Source: a virus. From it: a stretch of 64,000 bases of DNA. The translations under genes and the position numbers were made by a program. Of the stretch, positions 16,729 to 24,340 are shown one piece after another. Every line of letters starts with the position of its first letter. The first letter of the stretch is position 1. Under the pieces are notes generated by a model that was not told the DNA's origin, ran no database searches, and worked only from the letters and a program-made list of their open reading frames with translations. The stretch covers positions 1-64,000 of the IMG/VR virus record IMGVR_UViG_3300031616_000001; one strand, 5' to 3'.

Positions 16729-16943
16729 TTCTCTCCTTCTGGCGCCGCGCCATCGAACGGACGTTCGACGCTGCCGGCACCCGAGAAGTCGATGAAGCCG
16801 TACGGCTTCCCATTCTCGTCGGCGATGAACAGATTGCCGATCTGATTGACACACACCTGTGTGCCTTCCGGCAGCTGTAGCAGCAGCTCCGCCAGCCGCC
16901 TCGGTTCCAGCCACTTCAGGCCGGTAGTAGGATCCAGATTCAT
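16725..16943 (-). CDS. small hypothetical protein
   Basis: 72 residues with a strong SD (ACAGGAGG). Contains LAELLLQLPEGTQVCVNQIG and NLFIADENGKPYGFIDFSG, a layout like small phage proteins that hold a 'xxLxxLPxGTxVxVN' turn. Function unknown. First gene of this small minus pair; attP follows upstream. Confidence 0.65.
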   Translation of the reverse strand: MNLDPTTGLKWLEPRRLAELLLQLPEGTQVCVNQIGNLFIADENGKPYGFIDFSGAGSVERPFDGAAPEGEK

Positions 16944-16976
16944 GCCCTTGTCCTCCTGTTTGCGGAGGCAGCAGGA

Positions 16977-17169
16977 TTCACACGTTTCTCACATGCGGTC
17001 CCGCGGCTCCACGTGGAACACAGGGGCAAAGCGACGAAGTTGGATTCGGGGTTCGAAACCCTCACCGCCCACCATCAAATTGCCCCGCCTTACCGGGCGT
17101 CAGACGCAAAACAGCCGTCAGCGACCCGTCCCAAACCCGGCTACGAATTCACATCTTTCTCACATGCGA
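16977..17169 (+). repeat. direct repeats flanking the attP core (arm-type integrase sites)
   Basis: Two 22-bp copies, at 16977-16998 and 17148-17169, share TTCACA, TTTCTCACATGCG and differ at only a few positions. The right copy lies in the last codons of the integrase gene. They bracket the tRNA-like core at distances of 43 and 73 bp, as expected for P and P' arm binding sites. Confidence 0.6.
17042..17074 (+). other. putative attP core resembling a tRNA 3' end
   Basis: A T-arm-like block (GGGGTTCGAAACCCT), a 7-nt acceptor-like strand, a discriminator A and CCA follow in order, with no 5' half of a tRNA upstream. Phages that integrate into tRNA genes carry such a fragment as attP core. It lies beside the integrase gene and inside a pair of direct repeats. 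Host tRNA isotype cannot be told. Confidence 0.6.
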
Positions 17170-18337
17170 CCGTAGTCCAGAGCCGAGATCCTCCGTATCG
17201 CCGGGCCGGCCGGTCGAATCCGAGCTTCTCGCCTTCGCTGATCCAGCGCCCGTACGTGCGGGTCACCATCTCGATGTTCTTGTGGCCCAGCAGGTTCGAG
17301 ATGTGGGCCGGGTTCTCGCCCTGGCTCAGCAGGTTCGAAGCAAATGTGTGCCGCAGCTGGTACGGGCTCCGGTACGCGATTCCCGTGCCCTTGTGCGCCT
17401 TTCGCCAGACCTCGGCCAGGCGCCTGTCGTCCCAAGCGCCGTCGTCGCGCGTGCCACGCGGGTTCACTGAGACGCGGTCGCCGGCGAGCAGCGTGTGCGC
17501 GCGCAAGAGATCGATGGCCTCGCGCGCCGCCGGCAGCAGAAGGATCGTGCGCACGCCCGCCGGGGTCTTCGGCCGCGCCTTGTCTTCGCCCGCTGTCGTC
17601 GTCTCCTGGATGTGGATGGTGCTCGCCTCGAGGTCGACGCGCGTCCATCGCAGGCCGATCAGCTCGCCGGTTCGCAGGCCGGTATAGGCCCACAGTTGGA
17701 AGGCGAAGCGCTCGGGCTCGGCGACGTTGGAAAGAAGCTTGACCACCTCCGACTCGCCATAGGGCTGCGCGTCGTAGCCCGTCGACCGCTGTGCCACGGG
17801 GAGCAAGGGCGCGATCTTCAGGCCGAGCAGCGGGTTGCCTTTGATGATCTCGTCGCCGACGGCCTCGTTCAGGACGGCGCGCAGCGGCAGCAACAGGTTG
17901 TTGATCCGCTTCAGGCTGCAGGTCTGCTTGTTGACCCAATCGCGGATGTCGCTTCGCTTCAGTTCGGTGATGCGCTTGTGGCCGAAGGCTGGCACCAGGA
18001 CATTGTCGATCGCCGTCTTGGTCCCGGCGAACGTCGACGGCTCGAACGTCCGCTTGACGCGGTCACGGTAGGCCTCGAGCAAGTCCTTGAGCAGCGCCGT
18101 CTTGCCGACGCCGTGCCCGAAGACGGCGGCGCGCTTTGACATCGGGAATTCCCTGGCGTAGTCGAACTGGGTCTTTTCGATCATCGTGAGGATTGCCGCG
18201 CGCCGGCGCTCGCACCACGCTTCGTTCGCCTTGCTGTGCTCGAGGTCGACCACCTCGCGGCACTGCACGCCCATGAAGCTGAAGGCGATCTGGTAGATCT
18301 GCTTCGTCTTGCGCGTGATCGGCGTGACTCCAATCAC
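17141..18337 (-). CDS. int: tyrosine recombinase (phage integrase)
   Basis: 398 residues from a GTG that overlaps the excisionase stop (GTGA). N-terminal arm-binding DUF3596-like domain: RKTKQIYQIAFSFMGVQCRE and QFDYAREFPMSKRA (about 10-70). Core-binding SAM-like domain about 90-185. Catalytic domain from about 210 with Arg in AYTGLRTGELIGLRW, YQLRHTFASNLLSQG giving the H-x-x-R pair, LLGHKNIEMVTRTYGRW giving the second His and the Tyr nucleophile. All catalytic residues are visible. It catalyses integration and, with the neighbouring Xis, excision. The start was chosen for the coupling and because translation upstream of it is shadow sequence of xis. Confidence 0.93.
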   Translation of the reverse strand: MIGVTPITRKTKQIYQIAFSFMGVQCREVVDLEHSKANEAWCERRRAAILTMIEKTQFDYAREFPMSKRAAVFGHGVGKTALLKDLLEAYRDRVKRTFEPSTFAGTKTAIDNVLVPAFGHKRITELKRSDIRDWVNKQTCSLKRINNLLLPLRAVLNEAVGDEIIKGNPLLGLKIAPLLPVAQRSTGYDAQPYGESEVVKLLSNVAEPERFAFQLWAYTGLRTGELIGLRWTRVDLEASTIHIQETTTAGEDKARPKTPAGVRTILLLPAAREAIDLLRAHTLLAGDRVSVNPRGTRDDGAWDDRRLAEVWRKAHKGTGIAYRSPYQLRHTFASNLLSQGENPAHISNLLGHKNIEMVTRTYGRWISEGEKLGFDRPARRYGGSRLWTTVACEKDVNS

Positions 18338-18543
18338 TTTCCGTTTCCGTGCTGGAGCGTTGGCTTTACCCCCGCCGCCCAGTCGTCCACCGCTCGTTCG
18401 TTGATCCATAGATCCTTGGCGCCTTCCGGCTTTCTGGCATGCACGCCCTTCAACCAGTACCCGCGGCGGAGACGCGAGTCGACGGCCTCGGCCGTCTCGC
18501 CGGTGCGTCGCAGGTACTCTGGCAAAGGGACCCAATCAGCCAT
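18334..18543 (-). CDS. xis: excisionase (recombination directionality factor)
   Basis: 69 residues: MADWVPLPEYLRRTGETAEA, then RLRRGYWLKGVHARKPEGAK and LWINERAVDDWAAG. This is the winged-helix Exc/Xis pattern, with an aromatic N-terminus, a basic recognition wing 'GYWLKG' and a closing Trp helix. Such small proteins bend attL/attR DNA and push the integrase toward excision. Translationally coupled to int. An operator-like site lies 20 bp upstream of its start. Confidence 0.8.
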   Translation of the reverse strand: MADWVPLPEYLRRTGETAEAVDSRLRRGYWLKGVHARKPEGAKDLWINERAVDDWAAGVKPTLQHGNGK

Positions 18544-18555
18544 GAGTCTATGGAG

Positions 18556-19143
18556 TCAAGGTTTAGTAATGCTTGCGGTGTCGGCCAAAGCAGCGGCCTC
18601 GCGGCGGCCACGCTCTGCCATGTTCATGGATTCGACGACGCGGAAGCTGTCCCACATTCGAAGGCTGGCCAGGCGCGCGATGTCGGCCACGCTGCCGGCG
18701 CCGATCGGCTTGGCTTCGGGGTTCGCCTTTGCCCGCCGGATGAGCTCGACGACGAACTGGTCTGGATCGCGCACGGTGCCCAGCAGGATCACACCGCTCG
18801 CCGGCGACGCCAGCGCATCGATGAGCTCGGGCTTCCAGATGGCTCGCGGCATGGCCACGTAGTGCTTCCACACCTTCGGCGGCCAGTCGCGGTGCACAGG
18901 ATCCGGCCGCGTCTCGCCAACGCGCCACGAGGCCGTGCGCTTCCACCATTTGTCCTTGCGTGCGTCGGCCTTCAGATCGGCCCGCGAGATCTTCACCTCG
19001 ACGTCGACCAGCATGAGTTTCTCGGTGACGACGAGCAGGTCGCACTCGTGACCCGTCCACGTGCAGTTCGGCACGACGACGAGGCCGCGCTTGAATGTCT
19101 GTCGCGCGAGCGCCGCGCCGATCGTGCCTTCAGTCCAGGCCAT
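18556..19143 (-). CDS. PD-(D/E)XK nuclease-like protein
   Basis: 195 residues; start at the ATG giving MAWTEGTIGAALARQTFKRG. The core HECDLLVVTEKLMLVDVEVK has an Asp, then a strand and ExK (VEVKIS), the layout of PD-(D/E)XK nucleases such as MmcB and VRR-NUC types. A KDKWWKRTASW segment follows. C-terminal half is helical with basic patches. Might act in DNA repair or host DNA degradation. Family by motif only; substrate unknown. Confidence 0.6.
   Translation of the reverse strand: MAWTEGTIGAALARQTFKRGLVVVPNCTWTGHECDLLVVTEKLMLVDVEVKISRADLKADARKDKWWKRTASWRVGETRPDPVHRDWPPKVWKHYVAMPRAIWKPELIDALASPASGVILLGTVRDPDQFVVELIRRAKANPEAKPIGAGSVADIARLASLRMWDSFRVVESMNMAERGRREAAALADTASITKP
18562..18576. promoter_or_regulatory. 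operator-like site upstream of xis/int
   Basis: TTTAGTAATGCTTGC shares its right half AATGCTTGC with the immunity-region operators. It overlaps the end of the nuclease-like gene and precedes xis. If bound by the repressor it would block read-through into xis/int. Confidence 0.45.
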
Positions 19144-19300
19144 GGGCTTTGATCCATTCAATCCGATCGATATTGGCCTGCAGCGCGATCCGTGCGAGCT
19201 TCGTGGCGCGATGTGCATGCCAGATCGACATGCTCGCGCACACGATCACGAGGACGTCCAGGCCGATCGCGACGCACGTCACGATCATTGATACGCTCAA
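19130..19300 (-). CDS. small single-pass membrane protein
   Basis: 56 residues from a TTG that overlaps the previous stop (TTGA) and follows AGGAGG by 5 bp. An ATG four codons further in is the alternative start. Hydrophobic segment about 4-23 (SMIVTCVAIGLDVLVIVCAS), then a basic helix HRATKLARIALQANIDRIEW. The end overlaps the next gene start by 14 bp. Small enough to be missed by most gene finders. Confidence 0.6.
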   Translation of the reverse strand: MSVSMIVTCVAIGLDVLVIVCASMSIWHAHRATKLARIALQANIDRIEWIKAHGLD

Positions 19301-19626
19301 GACTGCCTCCTGTTCACGAATACGACCGGCGGCATGTCAGCCCGCATCTGCGAGATCTCGCGCGCGATGCGGCTGGGCTTGCGCACGGGCTCGCCGGTCT
19401 TCGGGTTGATGCGCACGCGCACCTCCTTCAGCGTCTTGCCGCAGTTCTGGCAGACGCCGCCCTTGAGGCCACCGCAGTGGTCGCTCCACCGGTGATACGG
19501 GATCAGGTTGGTGTTGTAGCGTGCAGTCCAGACGCTCGGCTCGCTTCCGACCTCGCAGCGCAGCGTCTCGTAGACCGTCGTCGCGTGGACGGTGTCGGCC
19601 AGGTTCTTGTGGTCGTAGGACATCAT
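19297..19626 (-). CDS. hypothetical protein with Cys pair
   Basis: 109 residues. CGGLKGGVCQNCGKTLKEV holds a possible zinc knuckle, and a basic segment RKPSRIAREISQMRAD follows. Nucleic-acid or protein binding is possible. In the early operon, 4-bp overlaps on both sides. Confidence 0.55.
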   Translation of the reverse strand: MMSYDHKNLADTVHATTVYETLRCEVGSEPSVWTARYNTNLIPYHRWSDHCGGLKGGVCQNCGKTLKEVRVRINPKTGEPVRKPSRIAREISQMRADMPPVVFVNRRQS

Positions 19627-19835
19627 CCTGGATCCAAGTGCAAATAGGTCTTCTCGCTGGCCTTGTTGTCAGCGCTCATCGTCGAGTGACTGCGCATAAC
19701 CCAGCCGCCCGTCTGCGGCACCGCTTTGATGACGGTCAAGCCATCAACAACGGCGTAGTCACTGAAAACGTCGACGACGACTTCCATCTCGTTAGGGTGC
19801 TCGTTGAGCAGTTTCTTCAAATCTCCGACGTTCAT
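19623..19835 (-). CDS. small hypothetical protein
   Basis: 70 residues; start at 19835 (TGATG junction). MNVGDLKKLLNEHPNEMEVV then a beta segment VVVDVFSDYAVVDGLTVI. This 'LxxLLxxxPxxxxVVV' beginning is common in small phage early proteins of unknown role. Confidence 0.6.
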   Translation of the reverse strand: MNVGDLKKLLNEHPNEMEVVVDVFSDYAVVDGLTVIKAVPQTGGWVMRSHSTMSADNKASEKTYLHLDPG

Positions 19836-20125
19836 CAGAACAACTCCGGTTCGTTGTCGCGCCGCTCCGCGAGGTGCGTCGGGCACAGATGCTTGTCGTG
19901 CTCGATCTCATGCGCGTGATCGACGCACAGCGGCGCGTCGCAGGTGCTGCCATCCAGCAGCACGTGGTCGCATAGGACCGAGCTAATCGCGCAACACCGC
20001 ATGGTCGCACCGATGGCCGGCGAGCCGCGCGGAATGCGCGCGCAGCACGGTGCCGGCGCGGGACGCTTCGCGGTGTTCGTCATCTTGAGGTGCATGAAGC
20101 CCGAGCCGTGACGGTAGGTCGGCAT
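19835..20125 (-). CDS. Cys/His-rich small protein
   Basis: 96 residues. Two Cys/His clusters: APCCARIPRGSPAIGATMRC (with CAISSVLCDH after it) and CDAPLCVDHAHEIEHDKHLC. Likely zinc-binding (treble-clef-like spacing). Family not recognised. Confidence 0.55.
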   Translation of the reverse strand: MPTYRHGSGFMHLKMTNTAKRPAPAPCCARIPRGSPAIGATMRCCAISSVLCDHVLLDGSTCDAPLCVDHAHEIEHDKHLCPTHLAERRDNEPELF

Positions 20126-20126
20126 C

Positions 20127-20375
20127 TCATTGAACTCCGCCGACGCCGCAAACGTACTGCGCGCCGCGGCACACGTGCGTCATGCTCGCGCGCTGCTCAT
20201 CGGTGATCGTCGACATCGTCAGCAGCTTGAAGTCGATGTCTGTGAACGGCGGCTCGAAGCCGCGGATGCGAATCGTCCCCGGCGGCGGCCATTGAATGCC
20301 GAGCTCACTGCATCGCAGTCGCTTCTTACCGCCGCTCGGGAGAACGAAGATCAGGAAGTCGTCTTCGAATGTCAT
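20127..20375 (-). CDS. small hypothetical protein
   Basis: 82 residues, beginning MTFEDDFLIFVLPSGGKKRL, acidic then basic, with two Cys near the end (CRGAQYVCG). No family recognised. Shares a 4-bp overlap with the upstream gene. Confidence 0.5.
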   Translation of the reverse strand: MTFEDDFLIFVLPSGGKKRLRCSELGIQWPPPGTIRIRGFEPPFTDIDFKLLTMSTITDEQRASMTHVCRGAQYVCGVGGVQ

Positions 20376-20671
20376 CGGGAGCCCTTCTTTGATGCAGCGA
20401 AGGCTGCCTGCAGGTCAGGCATCGTCGCGAGCGCGCGAGCCGCAACGGGGTCGTGGCCGGTGGCCTTCCGCACGGCATGACGCATCGGCTCGTGATCGAA
20501 CTCACTGTCGGCCAGCGCGGCTTCGAGCAGCGCGACCTGCTTGTTGTCGATCACGGCGCACGCGCAACAGATGAAGACGCGCTGGCCGGCCGCGGTCAGG
20601 CGTACGCGCCGGCCAGCCACGTCACGCGGCTGATCGCAGGAGAAGCACAGGAACCTCACGAGGCGGTCCAT
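20372..20671 (-). CDS. hypothetical protein with CxxC motifs
   Basis: 99 residues. Two Cys pairs, LCFSCDQ and ICCACAV, about 25 residues apart, suggest a zinc ribbon at the N-terminus. A helical C-terminus follows. Start at 20671, overlapping the upstream stop by 16 bp. Confidence 0.55.
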   Translation of the reverse strand: MDRLVRFLCFSCDQPRDVAGRRVRLTAAGQRVFICCACAVIDNKQVALLEAALADSEFDHEPMRHAVRKATGHDPVAARALATMPDLQAAFAASKKGSR

Positions 20672-21198
20672 GGCTGAAGCTTCGCGGTCTTCGGAATCTT
20701 GTGCTTGCCGCGAGCGAGCGGATGCATGGGGTGACCGTTCTGGCATGCGCCGAGCCGGTACACGGGCTTGCCTTCGGCGGCCGCAGCGCGGATCAACTCG
20801 TCGACTCGCAGGTACCAGTTCTCAGCGCGCCATCCCATCGAGCCCCACCCGGTCAGGATGGCGCTGCACGAAGCGAGCTCAGTCTCGACGACGTCGAAGT
20901 TGTCGCGCATCGCCTGGTCCGATTCCGGCGTCGGCGTGCTGCTGTTGATGGCTTTCAGGAACTCGAATACTCGCGCCGTCGTAGAACTGCGAAGCGGGCA
21001 CAGATTGACCACGGTGATGCCGCCGTAGCCGTTGTGGCTGGCGATGTGCGTGAGCAGCGTGACGGTCTTGTCGTTGACGGCGTGGTCGGCGTCCGATGGA
21101 TTGAACATGACAACCAGCAGCATCGGCCGATCGTCCCATACGCGCGTGAGCGTCCAGCGGAAGCGACCGCAGTCGGAGATGGTCGCGGTCATCTTCAT
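20656..21198 (-). CDS. DUF1643 family protein
   Basis: 180 residues; start at 21198 in an ATGA overlap. Pattern FRWTLTRVWDDRPMLLVVMF, NPSDADHAVNDKTV, NGYGGITVVNLCPLRSS and ILTGWGSMG agrees with DUF1643, found in phages and mobile elements. The family has a conserved 'MxNPSxAD' turn and no agreed activity. Confidence 0.8.
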   Translation of the reverse strand: MKMTATISDCGRFRWTLTRVWDDRPMLLVVMFNPSDADHAVNDKTVTLLTHIASHNGYGGITVVNLCPLRSSTTARVFEFLKAINSSTPTPESDQAMRDNFDVVETELASCSAILTGWGSMGWRAENWYLRVDELIRAAAAEGKPVYRLGACQNGHPMHPLARGKHKIPKTAKLQPWTAS

Positions 21199-21449
21199 TT
21201 CGACTTCGCCTTCCGGAAGACCTTCAGCGTGATCGTGACCGTGGTGTGGCCGGTTGGCGCGATCCTGTCGAAAGCGCCGTACGGCGGCGACGTCTGGATT
21301 TTGGCGGTGTCGTGATCCTGCGCGATGTCGACCTGCCGGATCTCGCTGCGGCGATCGTCGAGCACGTCCTGAATCGTCTTCATTGCGAGCCGCGCGCCGC
21401 CGCGGATCTCGCGGTTCGTGGCCTTGTGCAATAGCTTGTAGTGGCCCAT
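21195..21449 (-). CDS. small hypothetical protein
   Basis: 84 residues, start in a TGATG junction. Basic helical N-terminus (MGHYKLLHKATNREIRGGAR) and a beta-rich C-terminus ending KVFRKAKSK. No family recognised. Confidence 0.5.
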   Translation of the reverse strand: MGHYKLLHKATNREIRGGARLAMKTIQDVLDDRRSEIRQVDIAQDHDTAKIQTSPPYGAFDRIAPTGHTTVTITLKVFRKAKSK

Positions 21450-21724
21450 CAGAGAGCCGCCTGCTTGATGCGATTCCACGCCTGACGCGCGGTGATCTTG
21501 TACGTGATGCCAACCATCTGCGCGCGCACGAACATCGCGCGATCGACCGCGGTGACGGGCGCGCGATCCGCGGGGAAGCTGGTCGACCGCTTGACGCCGT
21601 CGGCCCACCAGCTCACGTCGACGAAAAGTCGAGGCATGCCGGTGCGCGTGCGGCGCGCGCGCAGTCGGATGCCTGGGATGCCGCTGGTGTTGGTGCGGCG
21701 GAGCTCGTTGACGACGCGACTCAC
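21449..21724 (-). CDS. small AP2-like DNA-binding protein candidate
   Basis: 91 residues from a GTG that overlaps the previous stop and follows AAGGAGA. The core GIPGIRLRARRTRTGMPRLF with VDVSWWADGVKRSTSF has the strand-turn-strand spacing of AP2/ERF-like domains found in phage HNH and integrase-associated proteins. A helix follows. Start chosen for the SD; an upstream ATG would overlap by 40 bp. Confidence 0.5.
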   Translation of the reverse strand: MSRVVNELRRTNTSGIPGIRLRARRTRTGMPRLFVDVSWWADGVKRSTSFPADRAPVTAVDRAMFVRAQMVGITYKITARQAWNRIKQAAL

Positions 21725-22410
21725 GGTTGAATCTCCTTGAATGAAACTGCCCAGATCCATGGATTAGTCTTGTGCGACGCCGCGCCGTTGATCGAGTCCC
21801 AAAGCGTCTGATAGCTGGTTCGCGGCTTGATGCATAGACCGGACGGATCCATGTAGTCGCGCCAGCCTTCATCGATCGGCTCGATGCCTTCGGCGATCGC
21901 ATCGGCGTCGCTGATGCTGTTGAGTCGCTCGATGCGCACATCGGTAATTTCGAGCAGGATGCGGCTGGCCCAGCGCGGCATGTGGATCGCCGGCCGCCAG
22001 GTGATGGGGCCGTGCAACCAACTCGCGCGGTAGAGGCAATAGTTTGGGTGCCTGAAGCGCTCAGGGATCAGATCCAGCGGCGCGCCCTTGCAGCCGTAGA
22101 ACTGCGTCGCCGGCCACGTGCCATCGACGGGTGCATCGAACTGGTGGGTCTCTCGCACCCATAGCCTGTCGCCCTCGAGGCCATATGGGCTGCGCAGCGG
22201 CTTCGAGCGATCCTCCCAGCAGCTGCCGGCACCGCGCGAGAACAAACTCCAGGTCTCGCCAAAGCGTTGCACCGACAGCCCGGTGAACGACAGATTCAGG
22301 CCGGGGTCCGTCTTGAACTTCGCCACGCGACGCGTCTGCGTCTTCGGACTTGTCTCGCGTCGCAGCGCCGTGATCATCGGCGCGCTGAAGATAATGCCTC
22401 TCTCCTTCAC
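21721..22410 (-). CDS. ASCH-domain protein
   Basis: 229 residues. MKERGIIFSAPMITALRRET, KTQTRRVAK, then YGLEGDRLWVRETHQF and ILLEITDVRIERLNSISDAD AIAEGI fit the phage ASCH family (PUA-like fold), thought to bind RNA or modified nucleotides. These proteins are frequent in early operons of phages; the biological role is not settled. Confidence 0.8.
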   Translation of the reverse strand: MKERGIIFSAPMITALRRETSPKTQTRRVAKFKTDPGLNLSFTGLSVQRFGETWSLFSRGAGSCWEDRSKPLRSPYGLEGDRLWVRETHQFDAPVDGTWPATQFYGCKGAPLDLIPERFRHPNYCLYRASWLHGPITWRPAIHMPRWASRILLEITDVRIERLNSISDADAIAEGIEPIDEGWRDYMDPSGLCIKPRTSYQTLWDSINGAASHKTNPWIWAVSFKEIQP

Positions 22411-22664
22411 ACCGAACTCCCAACTGGCGCAGGCTTCGGCGCCGCTGGATCTCGGTCGTCGTCATCGTCCCCAGGAAGCGGGCCAGGCCATGCAGTAAGG
22501 ATGCCGTGGCCCTTCACGATGCACGGCGGATTCAGCGGACACCCCGAGCAATCAAGGTCCACAACCATTTTGCAAGGAATGGTTCGGCGGCAGTGGGTGC
22601 AGTCGAAGGGCTCCGTGTGCAGATGATGGAGGGCTTGGGCGATTGCGAGCTCGTCGGGGGTCAT
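22407..22664 (-). CDS. small zinc-ribbon-like protein
   Basis: 85 residues. N-terminal helix, then FDCTHCRRTIPCK and LDCSGCPLNPPC: several CxxC groups consistent with one or two metal sites. The end is acidic and Pro-rich (GDDDDDRDPAAPKP). No known family. Confidence 0.55.
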   Translation of the reverse strand: MTPDELAIAQALHHLHTEPFDCTHCRRTIPCKMVVDLDCSGCPLNPPCIVKGHGILTAWPGPLPGDDDDDRDPAAPKPAPVGSSV

Positions 22665-23581
22665 GGTGTCTCTCCTAGCGTCCCTGCCCTGGGGCTTAAT
22701 GCGAGAGCAGCGCGAACCATTGCTCGGAGGTTTTCTCGGGTCCCTGACCCGAGGTGTTGTGCGATCAATGAATCGACAAGCTCCGGGCTCGCCTCCCGCC
22801 CATCCGTCGCTACCTCTAGGCCGCGGCGGGGGTTAAGAGCGGAAGCAAATCCAGCTATCAGTTCAGCCGCCGCATGACGTGCGATCTTGTGACCCTGCCG
22901 AAATGCCTGGCCTGGGTTGTCGCCGTTGGACAACCAAGGTGGACTCCGTAGATTCATGATCCTGTTGTGCAGCCCATCCACCGCGGCCACTGCAATAGCA
23001 GGGGTGGCGCGGAACAGAGGCTCGCTGTAGAACTTGATGCTGCCGCCCTGAACGCGAAACGCATCCTCGCTGGCCCATGTCAGGGTGTAGGGCTTGCCGT
23101 CAGGATAAAACCACGCAAGTGCGAACGGCGCCTCGCTCGGCTGTTCTCCTGGCCCAGCCGCGATGTGGTAGCGGTTGTCAACAAGAGCCTTCGGGATCGT
23201 CACGCTCACGCCGGGCGTCTTGATCGGTTGGACCGCAGCGCATAGCAGTTTGAACCGTGCGTACTCAAGCGCCGGCAGCGCGAAGTCCCGCAGCGCCATG
23301 CCTTGGTGACGCAGGTCCATCTCGGATGACATGAGGCAGTGGCTGGCGGCTTCGCAAAAGTCGTCGTCGTTTTCGATGCGTACCGGGCTCGGCTCTGTGG
23401 GTTCTCCTGCTCCAGTAGGAGGGGCGTCCAGTTCCATCAACGCTTTCTTGATGAGCCGTGCCGCGTATCCGGCGTTGTGCCACTGTGGAACGCCGTCAAC
23501 CACTTCCTGCGCAGCTTCTAGGGCTTTGCGCACGATGCTCGGCTGGGCCACTGCTACTGCTGGGGTTGGATTGGGGGTCAT
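22661..23581 (-). CDS. conserved phage early protein of unknown function
   Basis: 306 residues. N-terminal helices (PSIVRKALEAAQEVVDGVPQ, YAARLIKKALMELD), a middle beta part (FALAWFYPDGKPYTLTWASE), then a helical end. The segments 'PLFRATP' and 'LRSPPWLSNGDNPGQAFRQG' occur in many phage early proteins. No catalytic motif seen. Confidence 0.55.
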   Translation of the reverse strand: MTPNPTPAVAVAQPSIVRKALEAAQEVVDGVPQWHNAGYAARLIKKALMELDAPPTGAGEPTEPSPVRIENDDDFCEAASHCLMSSEMDLRHQGMALRDFALPALEYARFKLLCAAVQPIKTPGVSVTIPKALVDNRYHIAAGPGEQPSEAPFALAWFYPDGKPYTLTWASEDAFRVQGGSIKFYSEPLFRATPAIAVAAVDGLHNRIMNLRSPPWLSNGDNPGQAFRQGHKIARHAAAELIAGFASALNPRRGLEVATDGREASPELVDSLIAQHLGSGTRENLRAMVRAALALSPRAGTLGETP

Positions 23582-23616
23582 GGGTGTTGGTCCTGGTTAT
23601 TTGCTCGGAGCATCAG

Positions 23617-23901
23617 TCATGCCCTCATGCCCCAATGCACCTTGACCACGCTCGACTTTGTCAGCACGATCCCGGCGTCATCGAGCATCACCTTCGTGGG
23701 CAGCGCGCGACCGTGCAGCACCTTGCTCACGAATGGCGAACTGACGCCCCAAGCCTCGGCAGCGGTCTTCTGCAAGGCGTACTTGCGGCGGATGTGCAGC
23801 AACAGCGTCTCGCACAAGCTCGGCACCATGCCCTCGTGCTCACCACTCTCGGGCTTCGGGCCAGGGAAGGCGCGTGGCGTGCGAAGGTCGGCAGCTCTCA
23901 T
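23617..23901 (-). CDS. HTH (Cro/CI-like) protein
   Basis: 94 residues. A helix-turn-helix at about 40-65: KYALQKTAAEAWGVSSPFVS then KVLHGRALPTKVMLDDAGI. N-terminal half is basic. No dimerisation or cleavage domain. As an extra regulator inside the early operon it might adjust early transcription or act as an anti-repressor regulator. Confidence 0.6.
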   Translation of the reverse strand: MRAADLRTPRAFPGPKPESGEHEGMVPSLCETLLLHIRRKYALQKTAAEAWGVSSPFVSKVLHGRALPTKVMLDDAGIVLTKSSVVKVHWGMRA

Positions 23902-24206
23902 CCGTTGTACTCCGGCAGTTGATCGATCAGCCACTGGATTGCGGCTTCGTCGTTGTCGTCGGGCATCCGCGCGCTCGCGTCGATGCCGGTCTCGCCGCGC
24001 TGCCATTCGAGGAACTTGGCGAGTGCGGGCGAAGTGATCGAATCTCGCGCCGCCCAATACAACTCCACCTTCAACGAGTTAGGAACATCGTGGTCCTTCC
24101 AAACTGGTAGGTTGATGATGGTGTCGTTGTCCATGTCAGTCCCTTTGTTGAATGCGGCATGAAGACGTGCCGCTGCGTCGTTGTTGATTTGGTCGTGGTC
24201 ATTCAT
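23898..24206 (-). CDS. hypothetical protein
   Basis: 102 residues, acidic: MNDHDQINNDAAARLHAAFN, a Trp-containing turn (NLPVWKDHDVPNSLKVELYW) and an acidic end DDNDEAAIQWLIDQLPEYNG. No family recognised. Confidence 0.5.
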   Translation of the reverse strand: MNDHDQINNDAAARLHAAFNKGTDMDNDTIINLPVWKDHDVPNSLKVELYWAARDSITSPALAKFLEWQRGETGIDASARMPDDNDEAAIQWLIDQLPEYNG

Positions 24207-24340
24207 TTGGGTTTACTCCACGTATCTATTACAGCCACTGCGGCGCCGGTGGCAGACGCGGCTTCGGCTCCGACCGATTCGTAGGATCCTTTGTTGGCAT
24301 GGTTCCTTCTAAGCTCATGGCTTGCCACCCCTCGACGCAT
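24203..24340 (-). CDS. possible small ORF
   Basis: 45 residues in the frame whose stop overlaps the next ATG (ATGA), as the other genes here do. In another frame a 23-codon ORF (24229-24300) has the better SD, AGAAGGA. Either or neither may be translated; the stretch between the two neighbours is otherwise empty. Confidence 0.3.
   Translation of the reverse strand: MRRGVASHELRRNHANKGSYESVGAEAASATGAAVAVIDTWSKPK

Noticed and set aside
17141-18535. 464-residue form of the integrase
   Set aside because: The first 66 codons are the out-of-frame shadow of the excisionase gene; the GTG at 18337 gives coupled translation and the family's normal start.
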